64,000 nt of DNA from Cinclus cinclus (taxonomy: Eukaryota > Chordata > Aves > Passeriformes > Cinclidae), in the NCBI RefSeq assembly GCF_963662255.1, contig NC_085046.1, positions 100,457,324 to 100,521,323 on the forward strand, written 5' to 3'. The position numbers were made by a program, and so were the translations under genes. Below are positions 1 through 11,603 of the stretch, in pieces. The stretch's first letter is position 1. Each line of letters opens with the position of its first letter. The notes below the pieces were generated by a model. It saw only the letters and a list, made by a program, of their open reading frames with translations, had not been told where the DNA came from and did not search any database.

Positions 1-439
1 GTATGGGTAGCTTGTCTTAAAAATTCTGAACTACTGAAGTTTTTATATCGTAATACCTCAGTGTTGTCAGTTGCAATATAATGTGATCCCGTAGTGGGAA
101 AAAAAATTGGAAAAGCAACACTAGCAATGCATAAAGAAATTTTGGAAGCAAGATTCCAAACAGACTAACTTTGCAAACACTGGGCAGGGCTTTTTATCTA
201 TCCTTGGATCTCCTAAGTGCATGGTCCAATGCTCGCCCAAGCCTACTGATGCCAATAAAACTAAACCTACTGAAAACTAAACTCTTACTGAGGCTTTATC
301 AGGTATATATGTTACATATATAAAGATCAGTATCTTTAAAACCCATTTGCCTCCTGGATCTTCAGAATGCAAATAGGAATTATGTGAATGAGAGAAAGAT
401 GAGTCCACTCATATCAAATCCTGTAGTTACTGTATTTCT

Positions 440-495
440 GTCCAATTTACACTGAGGTAAGTCATTAAGTCCTTGATTTACACCAGTGTGAATGT
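440..495. repeat. Possible diverged palindromic sauropsid repeat
   Basis: The stretch has TTTACACTGAGGTAA and, about 30 bases on, GATTTACACCAGTGTGA. These look like the degenerate halves of a palindromic 'ttacaccagtgtaa' repeat common in sauropsid genomes. The assignment is from memory of the family and is weak. Confidence 0.3.
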
Positions 496-569
496 AGATT
501 ATTTCATTATAAAAGTCACTTGGGAAGATACCTCATAAAAATCAATGCAATTGCATGTATACAAAACCT

Positions 570-1478
570 GTCTGATTATACAGTTACCCTCAGCAAGTGT
601 GCTGAGCACACCAGGCTGTGTGGTGCTGTCAACAAACTGGAGGGAAGGGATGGCATCCAGAGGGATCTCAACACACTCAGGAGGTGGACCCATGCAAACC
701 TCATGAGGTTCATCAAAGCAAAGTGCAGGATCCTACACCTGGGTCATGGCAATCCCTGACACACCTATGGGCTGGGCAGAGAAGTGACAGAGAGTCGCCC
801 TGAAGAGAAGGAGTTGTGTGTGATGGTTGATGGACAGGTCACTATGAGCTGGTGGCATGCACTCACAGCCCAGAAAAGCAGTGGATTCCTGGGCTTCATC
901 CAAGGGAGCATGGTGAGCAGATCAAAGGAGGTGATTTTCCCCTCTACTCTGTTCTGGTGAGACCTCACCTGGAGTGCTGCACCCAGCTCTGGTGACTGCA
1001 ACATAAGAAGGCCTGGAACTGTTGGAGTAAGTCCAGAGTAGAGGCACAAAGTTATTAGAGGACTGGAGCACCTCCCTTACAAAGACAGGCTGAGAAAGTT
1101 GGGGGTGACCAACCTAGAGAAGAGGAGATGATTTGGAGACATCACAGCAATTTTCCAGTATCTGAAGGAGTCCTGCAGGGAATCTGGAGACGGGCTTTTT
1201 GTCAGGAACTGTAGTGACAGGACAAGGAGTAATGGGTATAAATTGAAAGAGGGGAAATTTAAGTGAGATATTAGGAAGAAATTCTTTACTGTTGAGTGGT
1301 GAGACACTGGAACAGGTTGTCCTGGGAGGATGTGAGTGCCCAGTCCTGGCAGTGTTCAAGGCCAGGTTGGATGGGACTCTGAGCATTCTGATCTGCTGAG
1401 AGGTATCACTGCCCATGGCAGTGGGGGTGGATACTTTAAGGTCCCTTCCAACCTAAACTGTTTTATGACTCTGTTTTC
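570..1478 (+). mobile_element. CR1 LINE fragment, sense (end of ORF2 plus 3' UTR)
   Basis: Reads as the 3' end of a CR1 retrotransposon. It starts with the degenerate tail of the reverse transcriptase ORF (gctgtcaacaaactggaggg, then the 'hand-labelled' CR1 pattern ggatcctacacctgggtca). It then runs through the conserved 3' UTR (aggaagaaattctttactg) to the terminal ggtcccttccaacctaaact near 1435-1460. Frame breaks make it a dead, 5'-truncated copy. Confidence 0.85.
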
Positions 1479-3200
1479 AGTAGCCAAAGCTTCTGAATAA
1501 ATTCTTGAGTATAAGATCTTTTCAGGTTGTTAGACACTCAGGTTCATTTCCCAACCCATGATCGGGAATGTTATTCATGAATGTGGCTAAAATGTGAATA
1601 AACTTTATTACTTGGTATTTTGGGGGGGTTGAATGGCTTGTTAAACTTCTGGTTTTAAACCACTTTTTCTGCTTTTTGACAATTGGCATGGTATATCTAC
1701 TTCAGGATTGTTTAGTCAGATTTCTGTAGATTTTCCTTCATTTGAGGCACCAAAGTTTCCATCTTGAAGAAACTGCAACTTGCAAATGACTGAAAAATAA
1801 TTCTGCTTGTTTGAATTTCTTATTAAGTGCCTAGCCTATTCTCTTCATTTTTAATGATCAGGGAAAAAATTTACAGGTTTTTAGTTTCTTGACGTAAAAA
1901 TCCTAAAATTGGCAGAATTTCCTGTCTAAATGGTTATAGGCCAGAATTTCACATCAAGAAAAATAAATCCCTGAGACAGTACTATAGCATATTAGAACAG
2001 CCTTACAGGTGCTTGAAAGGATGCTGAGTGTAGTACTTTCAATAGCAAAACCAAATATTTAATGACCTCATCATACACTTGCCAAAGGGCGACTTCATTG
2101 CAAGGAGTCATATTCAAAGTGTAATTGGGTTTTCTGCAACTATGGGAGGTGAGTCCCAACAGCACAGCTGTGGGAGAAAAAGGAAAACCATAAGAAAATA
2201 TTTATTTATTTTCTCTGGTAGAGAAAATACATATACTGAATAATCCCAGGGAAAAAAAAAAGGCACCATGGCACTACAGAATTATTCTTTCTGTGTGAAA
2301 TCAGTCATATTCCAGGTTTTGTAGTGTGAAACTCACTGATAGATTTAGATGGAGACAATTATAAATTGAAGTAAATTCTCTGTGTGATGTGGCAAAGAGA
2401 GAGAGAATGAATGACACTATCAAAGATAGATATTAGAAAATCTTCTGAAGGAGCAGCCATGGAATTCTTTTATTTGTTCCCAGACCAGTAGCTAGAAGAA
2501 AACCTTGCCAATTCCTTGGCTTTCCAGGTGCGTCTTTTAATTGGAGGAAGGTGCAAATGCACTTACAGTGATGTGTCAGATACTTGTGATGGTTCAGCTG
2601 CATTACTCAAAGCATGGTACAGCATGGTACAGCAATGATCACGTTGAGCACTGGTGTAAATAGGTTGCCCTTTTTCCATCTGTGCTGCAAATCCATGTTT
2701 CTTTATAGAAGCACCCCGTGAATGTCATGATGGCATGCTCTTGGCATCAGAAGGCTTCTGCAGATGGAGTAGGAGAATGCTTTATGACTTGTGATGTAGC
2801 ATGACGTATTTGTCAATTACCTTCTTCTGTAACCCCTCTGTTCTCATCTCCCTTTTTCTTTCTGTTCCAATTACTTTGAGCAGCCTCAAGAAAAAAATAC
2901 CAAACCACCAAAATGAGTAAGTCCCCTGTGAAGTCATGAAATGTTTCCTCTTAAATAATGTCATTTCATGCTTCTACATCTTAAACTCTGACCATTTTCT
3001 CCAGTGGGGAAAATGTCAAGTTTAAGTGTCAATACCACTCATTACTAACTAACCACTAGTATCTGAGTGAAAAGTAGTTACTAATACATTCCGAAGATTC
3101 GATTTTCAGTGTGTGTTTGGAGAGAGTACCAGAATCATTAACTTTTCTACTTCTAAGGCATTTTCCGTGAACAGTTTATTTTTTTTTTCTAATTATATAG

Positions 3201-3525
3201 TTTGGAAAAGAAAAATACTTCAATGTCATTACTGCTCAGTTTGCTGACATGCTACTGTTTACCAACAGACTGGTGCACCAAGATGGAAGCCTGCCTGACA
3301 TAACTATGATGAATTTAACAGCCAGCAGAGAAAAGGAAGAGGATAAAATGCTGGAAGAGGCTGGTGAGAAAAGAAAGGAAGAGCCAGAGGGGGAGGGAGG
3401 GAAAGGGAGGGTCAAAAAAGGAAAACAAGAAGAGAAGGAAGATGAGGATAAGGAAGATGATGATGATGATGATGATGACGATGATGATGATGAAGACAAT
3501 GAATCAGAGGAAGAAGAAACTACAG
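3201..3525 (+). CDS. PIEZO2: PIEZO2 exon 1 of window: acidic cytoplasmic loop
   Basis: Codons 1-108 of the joined translation. The exon opens in phase 0 after the acceptor AG at 3199-3200 and ends with one base of a split codon before donor GTAAGC. Residues 1-16 (FGKEKYFNVITAQFADMLLF region) are mildly hydrophobic. The remainder is a highly charged low-complexity loop: Glu/Lys-rich, then twelve consecutive Asp codons at 3456-3491, then an Asn-Glu-Ser-Glu run. The acidic tail joins directly to the DLRNKW segment of exon 2, with split codon G|AC restoring Asp. The acidic part is poorly conserved across the family, so the call rests on splice phase and position. Confidence 0.8.
3456..3491 (+). 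repeat. Coding GAT microsatellite (Asp12)
   Basis: Eleven GAT codons and one GAC (at 3477) in a row, in frame within exon 1, encoding twelve aspartates. It is flanked by GAA and followed by GAA GAC. A trinucleotide tract of this kind is prone to length change without frame loss. Confidence 0.95.
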
Positions 3526-4284
3526 GTAAGCTCTGCAGAATGCAAATTTTTCCTTCCTCACTCCTAATGAATAGTGTCAACAGGTGGTTTGTTATTGGTC
3601 ACTCCTGTTAACTTTAATCACCAGTTTTCCTTCTAGTTTCACATGCCGTCTGTGTCAAAGAGCCTGAACTGAGCAGATGGTTACTTGCCAATTATTCAAC
3701 AGGCTACAGGCTCTTCTTGGGAAAAATCATACTGTAGGATGCTGAGAGGAAGAAACCAACAGAAATCCAGTTCCCATTTCTTCTAGGTGGTCTGGATTAG
3801 ATTATTTGAAAGCTATCCCAAATCCTAAGTACTTCTTTAGAGTGAAATCTCCTTACAACAAAGAAAATAATACACATACGTATTTAATATCTGATACTGC
3901 ATGCTTTCAAGGCAGCGCTCCCAAGAAGTCCCAATGGCTTTGGTTCATTATTTATGTGCACATTAGTGTCGTATTTTTCACTTCTGAATATGGAATGTGT
4001 AATTGATGCCAGATGAACATAAAAAAGCTTAAGGGCAGACGTGGGTATGGCTTATACTGTCATCCTTGATATTGTTAACATTAACTTCTAAAATGAATTA
4101 TTACCATAACTCAGTTTGCAATATGAGCCAAAAGTGAAACTAGGAAAGAGCATGTAACACCCAAGGAAGGTGTATTCTTTGGAAAGGGCTTTGCTATAAA
4201 TTTAGTTACTCATGCCAATATTCACAGGACTGTGACACCTAAATAGGGAGAGGATCTTTGTCAAGGCAGAATGGCAGCACATCA

Positions 4285-4525
4285 GGTTTAGCAGACATGG
4301 AGAATCAGGGTATCATTTAGGTTGGAAAAGACTTCTTAAGATGATGGAGTCTAATCATTAACCCAGCACTGCCATATCCACCACTAAACCATATCCCTAA
4401 ATGCCACACCTATTCCACCACATCTTTTAAAAACCTCCAGGGCTGGTGACTCCACCACTTCCCTGGACAGCCTTTTCCAGTGCTTGAATCTCAGCTGAAA
4501 CAACTTACCTTTCCTGGCTGGAATA
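4285..4525 (-). mobile_element. CR1 LINE 3'-end fragment, antisense
   Basis: Antisense CR1 3' UTR. It begins with the 'tttaggttggaaaagactt' signature near 4317 and continues through a diverged 'ccctggacagccttttccagtgc' block at about 4461-4483, both typical of CR1 tails read backwards. Confidence 0.75.
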
Positions 4526-4900
4526 GCTGTCATCACAGAGGTGGTCATGGGCCATGGAAACCTTTATTTGGCTAAGTTTCATACTGTCTGTGAGGGTTAA
4601 GGGGTCTGGTGCACTCCAGCCATCCCAGCTTGTTGGAAGGGCTTTGGGAATGAAGCCATTGGTGGACATTAATCTGTGCAGCAACACGTGCAAGCAGGGA
4701 AGTGGGGAGCTGCATCTGATGTTGCTTGGAAATAGCACAAGGGGATCCATCTTTAAGCTGCACATGGCATTTATTTCTACTGGAGTTATACCATTTTTAC
4801 AAAGCTGTGTGGCCAGACCTTTGACATTAAACACGTTCATGTGTGCAGACTTCACTACAGAGTGTTGTACAATCTTTCAGTGGATGCAGTCATGCCTGTA

Positions 4901-4950
4901 TTTTATTTTATTTTATTTTATTTTATTTTATTTTATTTTATTTTATTTTA
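4901..4950 (+). repeat. (TTTTA)10 pentanucleotide microsatellite
   Basis: Ten perfect TTTTA units with no interruption, followed by TTCATTATATTATTAAG. It is intronic, between exons 1 and 2, and probably polymorphic. Confidence 0.97.
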
Positions 4951-5562
4951 TTCATTATATTATTAAGTGCCACTTAACTGGCACTCTCTGGATACATCCT
5001 GCATGATGCAACACTGCAAATTAAATCAAATGCTATGAAAGAATGAGTGAGAACTTCTAACTCTGTAAAGACTTCTCTTAAATATTCTCATTGTGCTTAT
5101 AAAAGCACATGTAGGATTGGAGTTCTGTAGCTTAATTAATTTCTCAAGTTTAATTACGTGCTTACAGAATTTACATCACTCAGCATTTTTATTAGGATTT
5201 TCTAAGTTCTTTTTGGAGAATAAAAAGGCAGAGGAAAAACATGGAATTTATTTGACAAGTGTTCCAGAAGTCTGTTTTTTTCATGAAAATGTGCGTGTGT
5301 TCTTCACACAAATATGCATGGAGTTACCATCTTGGTGTGATTTGCATATAAAATAAAGTGGTAATTTGAAACAATTTCATAAAGAAGGTGATAACTCCTT
5401 TGCATTTTTACCAGCTTAGGCAGTGATGTGCTTTGGTATCCCTTGCAAATGTTTCCATCTCTGATATAAAAATGTTCTCACAGCATGCAAAATCCCTCCT
5501 AATCTCCAAAATGCTTCTAAAACCTTGAATACAGTGTGAAGACTGTGTACTAATATATATTT

Positions 5563-5579
5563 TTATATATATATATATC
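5563..5579. repeat. Short (TA)n tract
   Basis: An alternating TA run within a longer AT-rich patch (5551-5579), intronic. Confidence 0.8.
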
Positions 5580-5994
5580 AGCCAGTTACAGCCAGCCCAC
5601 AAGCCAAGTTGTCACTTACAGAGCACTGTTCAGCAAATGTACTGTCATCTACACTCATGTGTAACACAAGCCACAAGCTTGCTCACTAGTACTATTTGGG
5701 AGGATGGCCTTTTTAGCCAAACACCTCTGTGAAGGGATACTTTCACCCAACTTCATGATCTCTACTTGATAAAGCTTTCTCAACTGAGGGAAATATTTGA
5801 CTGGGCTACAATTTGCCTTTCGTGATTTAGATTTCCTGTGAAGGCACAGGTCACACTCTAAGAGGCTGTGCTGTTTTCAAGGCAATTTAGATAACTCTGA
5901 CATCTCAAGATGTCTATAGTGCAGTTGTCTAAACCTTTGTGACAGGAGTCCTAGTGTGCATGGGTTTCTTCCAATATGGCTGAAAAGTTTTCTG

Positions 5995-6012
5995 AGTAGT
6001 AGTAGTAGTAGT
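5995..6012. repeat. (AGT)6 trinucleotide repeat
   Basis: Six perfect AGT units in the intron between exons 1 and 2. Confidence 0.9.
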
Positions 6013-6459
6013 CTGTACTTTCTGAAAACAGTCTGGGTCCATAGCTTCCAAGCATCAAAAACATTTTTATTTTTCTGCACTGGAAAAGGACCAGTGTTGG
6101 AATTAGTTCCTGAGTGAGATCTCTAAGTTTAAGTCCAAAAATACTGGAGGATGAGAGTTCAAAAAGAGCTTTGGTGAGAGGAATGAAAGCAAAATTGGCA
6201 AAGGAGGCCACCACTGTTGCTTTTGAAGTGCAGAATCCTTCCAGGGAATATGGGTCAGAGGGGAAAGCACCCCAGCTAAGTGAGCTCCAACCCCATTTTT
6301 AGTTAGTTAACCACTGAGCTGTACCTTTATCCTCCATCCTGTGTTACTCTAAGGCTTAGAAGAGAAGCAGAAAGCTCACTGCTGTCTAGTGGAGTATTCT
6401 GTTTCACAGAGACCTTCTGGTTTTGTCCTTACAATGATTCTGCTTGAACATCCCTGCAG

Positions 6460-6620
6460 ACTTAAGGAACAAGTGGCATCTGGTGATCGACCGCCTTACC
6501 GTGCTGTTTTTGAAATTCCTGGAGTATTTTCACAAGATGCAAGTCTTTGTGTGGTGGCTGTTGGAGCTGCACATCATCAAAATTGTTTCCTCTTACATCA
6601 TCTGGGTCACAGTGAAAGAG
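6460..6620 (+). CDS. PIEZO2: PIEZO2 exon 2: transmembrane blade segment
   Basis: Codons 109-162, beginning with two bases that complete Asp (G|AC) and ending in phase 0 at GAG. It encodes DLRNKWHLVIDRL, an amphipathic helix, then the hydrophobic segment around VFVWWLLELHIIKIVSS, a membrane-spanning helix of a blade unit. The match to PIEZO2 is nearly residue for residue. The donor is GCAAGT rather than GT. The coding frame forces this site, because GTG (Val) opens the next exon. Confidence 0.96.
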
Positions 6621-7558
6621 GCAAGTAAACACCCCCTGTCAAACTCTTACACTTGTGGAGGCCTGTCAGCATCTGCCATGTGGTTACACGCCCAGGTGTA
6701 GGGAGAGGGCTTCCTCCTGTCAGACCTCACTGAAATTATGGGATCCAGCCGGGTTTGTTTCACCTGCTTGGAACCTGCCTTGACATCTTCCACATTCTCT
6801 CTGTTTTAGGAGTCTCAGCCCCCACCTTTTCTCCAGATACTAAAATTTTATTAGTCCAATTCTTTGGATTTAAGAGACATAACCCCTCTCCTGCTCAAAC
6901 TGTCTGTGGGCACCATCCAAGAATGGAAGGTGTAGGAAAGGACGGGGAAGGTACATATAGGAAAAATATTTAAACTTGTTCTGGTGCTTAAGAAACAAGA
7001 ATGTGGAACTATGCCTGAAGAAAAAGGGAGCAACGCTATTAGCTGTGCTTTTGGTGTGGGCATTGTGAGTTCTTTGTGTGACATCCATTTCTTGAACAGG
7101 GTAGTAATACAGGATTCATTTAAAAAATATCCCTTTTCTCACGTTTGTTTTTTTTGTGGGGGAGAAGTCAAGAGAATGAAGGTCAGTTGCACAGACACAT
7201 GGATTTAAGCCATCTCTGTTTGATGTGTACTAAAGCAGCAGAAGCTGCACGTGGTCCTTTGTATTTCACATCTGTTGATAAAGAAGATACGGAATTTTGT
7301 GGACCTAATAGTATTAATATTATGTAGGTGGTAAATTTCTTACTAAGCCAACTGTAAAGTTTTTCTTTCTTTACTTACTACTTCGTGTCTGTGTTATTGT
7401 GGGTATTGTATTTTTCTTTCATTATTTTCCTCAAAGTTTATGCACGTCCCTTTCTTTTGAATGATTCTTTTTTTTTTTTTACCTGCTGTGGAAAAGGTCA
7501 AACTTTCTCAGTTCTTTTGTTACTCCATGTAATTTCTGTACTGTTTTTGTGTTTTCAG
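6621..7558 (+). other. Intron 2-3, GC-AG type
   Basis: The exon end and donor read AAAGAG|GCAAGT, a good match to the GC donor consensus (AG|GCAAGT). The acceptor is TTTTCAG at 7552-7558. No repeat of note is seen inside apart from T-rich runs near 7150 and 7470. Confidence 0.9.
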
Positions 7559-7735
7559 GTGTCTCTGTTTAACTTTGTGTTTTTAATTGCCTGGGCACTT
7601 GCTTTGCCATATGCTCAGTTTCGCCCACTGGCATCAAGCATCTGCACTGTTTGGACATGTGTGATTATTGTCTGCAAAATGTTATACCAGCTCACATCTA
7701 TTGATCCCAAGACTTTTTCCAGTAACTGTACATTG
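7559..7735 (+). CDS. PIEZO2: PIEZO2 exon 3: two transmembrane helices
   Basis: Codons 163-221, phase 0 at both ends (177 nt). It encodes VSLFNFVFLIAWALALPYAQ, a first hydrophobic helix. A short basic turn (FRPLASS) and a second helix around CTVWTCVIIVCKMLYQL follow. A loop with an N-C-T glycosylation-type sequon closes the exon. Donor is GTGAGT. The helix-loop-helix pattern is that of a PIEZO blade unit. Confidence 0.97.
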
Positions 7736-7912
7736 GTGAGTACAAATGCATATTAAAAAGGTTTGGCTGCTGTCTTCTTCAGTGAAGGAGAGTAAAAGGA
7801 AGCATATCAAGTACAAAAATAGCAGTTCACCTGATGTATTGTTGTTTATTATCATACCCTTCCCAAGCACTCTTAAAGTCATGTTTTATAATTGTTGCCT
7901 TTTCTTTTTTAG

Positions 7913-8038
7913 CCAGGAGAGAATGAAACTAAGGTCGATTTAGAAGAACTGAAAACCTCAGTGCTCTACAGTGGGCCAGTTGATCCTGCAGAGTGGGTTG
8001 GATTGAGAAAGTCTAATCCTCTTCTTGTGTACTTAAGG
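7913..8038 (+). CDS. PIEZO2: PIEZO2 exon 4: loop before next blade unit
   Basis: Codons 222-263, phase 0 at both ends (126 nt). It encodes a polar loop (PGENETKVDLEELKTS, containing the sequon NET) and the conserved PVDPAEWVGLRK stretch leading to PLLVYLR at the next helix. The acceptor follows a T-rich tract and the donor is GTAACT. The preceding intron is only 177 bp. Confidence 0.97.
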
Positions 8039-9445
8039 GTAACTTCTTTATTATCTGTATTCAGATATTTTCTTATTTGTGATGGAAGTAGCTTTGTCTT
8101 TGAAATAAATAATCTGTCACACACACACAAAAAAATATGTAATGCAAACCATTGATTATAGGAAAGTACAGAGGGAAAGAGGCAACAGAAAACCGCATCT
8201 GTTGCACAGAACATTTCCAGAAGGGATTCAGTACCAACTAAATTATTCTTTCATGTAGAATTATCACTTTTGGACTCTACCATCTGTTAAAAACTCTTTT
8301 AAAAATGTGATATTTAAGAACTCTTAAGTAATTAAGTGGTACATGGATTTCAGGTACCAAAGGACTGATGGGTCTAATTGGAGTAATTGCCCTGAGTGAC
8401 AGTGTGTGCGAGAAGTTAATTTTTCTAAGTGCTTATTCCTTAGCCACAGTTTAGAAAATATCATGAGTTAAGAGAATACTTCATTCAAACACTAGTAAAT
8501 GCATGTCTATTGTTTTTCTTCTTGGTTTTGGTTGATGCCTGTGAGCAATGCTTTATTATTCCTGTCTTGATTCAAAAACTTTACGTACAGTGAAAATGTG
8601 CCAAGTCCTGGGGGAAACCATATCTCTTCTTAATTTAAAGAATCTCTAACATTCTATATACACAGTTTAAGATTTTCAGAAAATATAAAAATCCCAGGGG
8701 CACCTGTTTCAGGAGACTCTTGTCCCAAATATTTCTCAGAAAACAGAGATCTAGAGTTTGCCACTCCTGCTTCAGTTATGACTTCCTTGAGGCACTTTCC
8801 CTGAGATGGTCTTTTTAAACAGCCTTAGAAGTTAGTGCCTCTCTTCTGTTGAGCATAGGGCAGATATCCCTCCTAAGATAAATAGAAAATCAATTCATAG
8901 CCACCCTTGACTGCATCCTTGTTAATCTGGCTTTGCACAGAAGGAGCTGTGCCTGAGAGAAGACTGGTGGTTCATGTGAAAGAGTGCCCAAGTTAAATTT
9001 GCTCTACCCAACATCCTTGTTTAGGAAAGTTAGTGCTTGACAGCTAAACCTCTGCAGATTACCTTTGTGTATGTTTGTATCTTCTATCTCCTTCAAAACA
9101 AAACATGATACCTTAAGAGAAGCTATGAGAGGGCACATGAGTGGGTCAATGCTTTTTTCCTTCCTTTCATTTCCACAACTGTTTTTTATTAAAGTATTTT
9201 TAATTAATGTCTTTATATGTATCTTCTGGATGTCTGTATGATTTATCAAATCCAAGAATTGGTGTGAACCCTTATTTGTTTCAATCATAGTAGTTGGGAA
9301 TAGATGCCAGTGCATTCTGGAGTGCAGAATTCCTCAGTGATAACATCAATTTGAGTAAATAATGGGTTTATGCTTATCAGAAAATTTTATAACTTCTTGT
9401 GGTTTTGACATTTATTTAATATTCTCCTGATTGTGTCTCCCATAG
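8039..9445 (+). other. Intron 4-5
   Basis: A 1407-bp GT-AG intron. I see no clear repeat or exon-like sequence apart from a short CA run at 8120-8129. Confidence 0.9.
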
Positions 9446-9646
9446 AATAACTTACTGATGCTGGCTATTCTGGCTTTTGAAGTTACAATCTACCGTCACC
9501 AAGAATACTACAGATGTCGAAATAACCTCACCACACCTGTGACTAAAACCATTTTCCATGATATTACAAGAGCACATCTGGATGATGGACTTGTAAACTG
9601 TGTCAAGTATTTCGTAAACTACTTCTTCTACAAGTTTGGTTTGGAG
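9446..9646 (+). CDS. PIEZO2: PIEZO2 exon 5: transmembrane helix and cytoplasmic linker
   Basis: Codons 264-330, phase 0 at both ends (201 nt). It opens with NNLLMLAILAFEVTIYRHQ, a membrane helix followed by a charged juxtamembrane segment. The conserved FHDITRAHLDDGL amphipathic helix comes next. Then YFVNYFFYKFGLE begins the next membrane segment. Donor is GTAAAT. Confidence 0.97.
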
Positions 9647-10693
9647 GTAAATATGTATTACTTTTCTCTAGATTATCATTCCAATCCTTTGGAATGTGTT
9701 ATTTTTGTATCTTGGGCTGTGTTTGACATCTAGAGGTTTATTAGTCATCATTCATGTTAGTCATCTCTGTTCCTTTACCTTGTCTGTTTGTTCATGTGCA
9801 CATGATATATACTTTCAAAAGATCTTTCCATAAAAAGTGATTTTTCACAATTTTCTATGCCTATCTGAAGGAGGCAACTCCCAGAGTAATGCATCCTAAA
9901 TTTAATCATAATGATGCTCTTGACCTACCTGTTAAACACTACCACCACTTTGATCAAGGGACTAAACTGTTCACAGACATCTGAGGATTAAGAATGAATG
10001 AAAATTTTAATAGCCCAGCAAGTTATTTCCTTTAGGAAATAATTTCAAGCTCATTCTAATCTGGGGAGAGAGAAAACCAAAGTAGCATAGTGCACTGAAT
10101 AAATGAAGTTTCCACAGAGTTTCAAAACATTTTTCATAAAACTGAGTGAAGGGACTGCTTTCAGTGAGATCAGAGAGCAGAAATGGTGGAATGAAGAGTC
10201 TTTAGAATAATGGAAAACTAAAGATGTCTTGCAGGAATTGACTGGATTTGTCTGTCACCAATAGAAGCTGTATGGTCTAAATGCCTTGTCCATTTACTGC
10301 ATGAGGATACATTTTAGTTGTTACCAATCTTAATAGTTCCTCTTCTTTTCCACATCTGTACATTCTATCAAAATACATGGCTGTGTAATACATTCTTTGC
10401 TTGGCAACAACTAAACATTTCAGATACCAGCTTTGTCACAAGGCTCTTTCCTTCCTTTATCTTTAGGTATCACATAATGGAAACCTGCTCTAGACAGAAG
10501 ATTATAAAAAAATTTGGGTGTTTGGGTGTACTGGTGGATGTTGCTATTGGAGCATGTTGGTTTGCACAAGGTTCCTGCAGTCAGACACAGCCACGTCCAA
10601 GCATTCTGTCAGGATCCACAATAATTTATTACTGCTGTATTGACTAGCTATGAGGTTGTAAATGTTGTTTATGTTTTTTTATTTCATTTCCAG
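9647..10693 (+). other. Intron 5-6
   Basis: A 1047-bp GT-AG intron. No recognised repeat or additional exon; open frames inside show no PIEZO2 similarity. Confidence 0.9.
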
Positions 10694-10898
10694 ACCTGTT
10701 TTCTTCTATCAGTGAATGTAATTGGTCAAAGGATGGATTTTTATGCAATGATTCATGCCTTCTGGCTGATTGCTGTGTTGTATCGACGTAGAAGAAAAGC
10801 TATTGCAGAGATCTGGCCAAAATATTGCTGTTTTCTAGCATGCATCATTACATTCCAGTATTTCCTTTGTATTGGTATCCCACCTGCCCCTTGTAAAG
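10694..10898 (+). CDS. PIEZO2: PIEZO2 exon 6: blade transmembrane helices
   Basis: Codons 331-398 plus one base, from TCFLLSVNVIGQRMDF (membrane helix) through FWLIAVLYRRRRKAIAEIWP. The four-arginine cluster marks a cytoplasmic turn. It continues to the helix CCFLACIITFQYFLCIGIP and the PPAPCK loop. The last codon is split (G|AC, Asp). Donor is GTAAGG. Confidence 0.97.
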
Positions 10899-11036
10899 GT
10901 AAGGACACCTTTTATATAAAATACTGCTACTTGCTTTTATAGAAAAATGCTGGAAAATTGGTAAGTATTCTGAAGAAAGGGATTAAGTAATTGTTATGAA
11001 GTATTGATCGAATTTTTGCATGCTTCTGCTACACAG

Positions 11037-11138
11037 ACTATCCATGGAGAAGTGGCAATGCCAACTTCAATTCCAACATCATAAAGTGGTTATACTTTCC
11101 AGACTTCATTGTGAGACCAAACCCTGTCTTCCTTGTGT
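11037..11138 (+). CDS. PIEZO2: PIEZO2 exon 7: loop with KWLYFPDF motif
   Basis: A 102-nt exon with phase 1 at both ends. It encodes DYPWRSGNANFNSNIIKWLYFPDFIV and the following PNPVFLV, a loop between blade helices. The IIKWLYFPDF core is strongly conserved in PIEZO2. The preceding intron is only 138 bp and the donor is GTAAGT. Confidence 0.96.
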
Positions 11139-11603
11139 GTAAGTATTTTAGCATATTGTTATGAAGTGTTTATATTTCCTTTGCTTAAATCATCTGTACA
11201 GTGGAATTTGAAGCCAGACCTTTATTTACACTTCAGTAGCAAGATGACAGATGTTTTTGGCAATGGTATACTAAGCATGGCTTTGAATGTAGTAGAAAAA
11301 TTAACAAAATTAGGAAATTTTGCATCTGCTATTGCTTGGACATCATAATAATTGGACATCAAAATGTATGAATATTTGCACTTTTCTCATTTATTTCTCC
11401 ATAAAAGTCTTAGACAATGACAGGTAAAAAACCTAAAAACATTAATAAATTTCAATTCAGAGTTAAATGCATTGAAAACCACTCAGACTTGGAGGTTCAA
11501 AGTGTGGGAAAACAGTCTGGTAACTACATTGTAGTATATCACAACTCTCCTTACACCTATGTTGATGACTGAAATTTTCCTTGCAATCACTACTTTCTCC
11601 TAG
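11139..11603 (+). other. Intron 7-8
   Basis: A 465-bp GT-AG intron ending in TTTCTCCTAG. Nothing else is recognised inside. Confidence 0.9.

Larger units (their letters stand above)
1..3200 (+). other. Intron upstream of exon 1 (3' part)
   Basis: Intronic sequence ending in a T-rich tract and the acceptor AG at 3199-3200. It contains a sense CR1 LINE fragment at about 570-1478, a possible diverged palindromic repeat around 440-495, and a short tandem duplication around 2611-2632. No exon with PIEZO2 similarity and proper splice sites was seen here. Confidence 0.8.
3526..6459 (+). other. Intron 1-2
   Basis: GTAAGC donor and CAG acceptor. It contains an antisense CR1 fragment (about 4285-4525), a (TTTTA)10 array (4901-4950), an alternating TA tract (5563-5579) and an (AGT)6 tract (5995-6012). 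No exon-like sequence was recognised. Confidence 0.9.

Noticed and set aside
3236..3580. Minus-strand frame rich in Ser opposite exon 1
   Set aside because: It is the complement of the GAT/GAA-rich coding tract, giving Ser runs by composition only.
4901..4950. Regular repeats as a possible CRISPR-like array
   Set aside because: It is a simple pentanucleotide array without spacers in a vertebrate intron.
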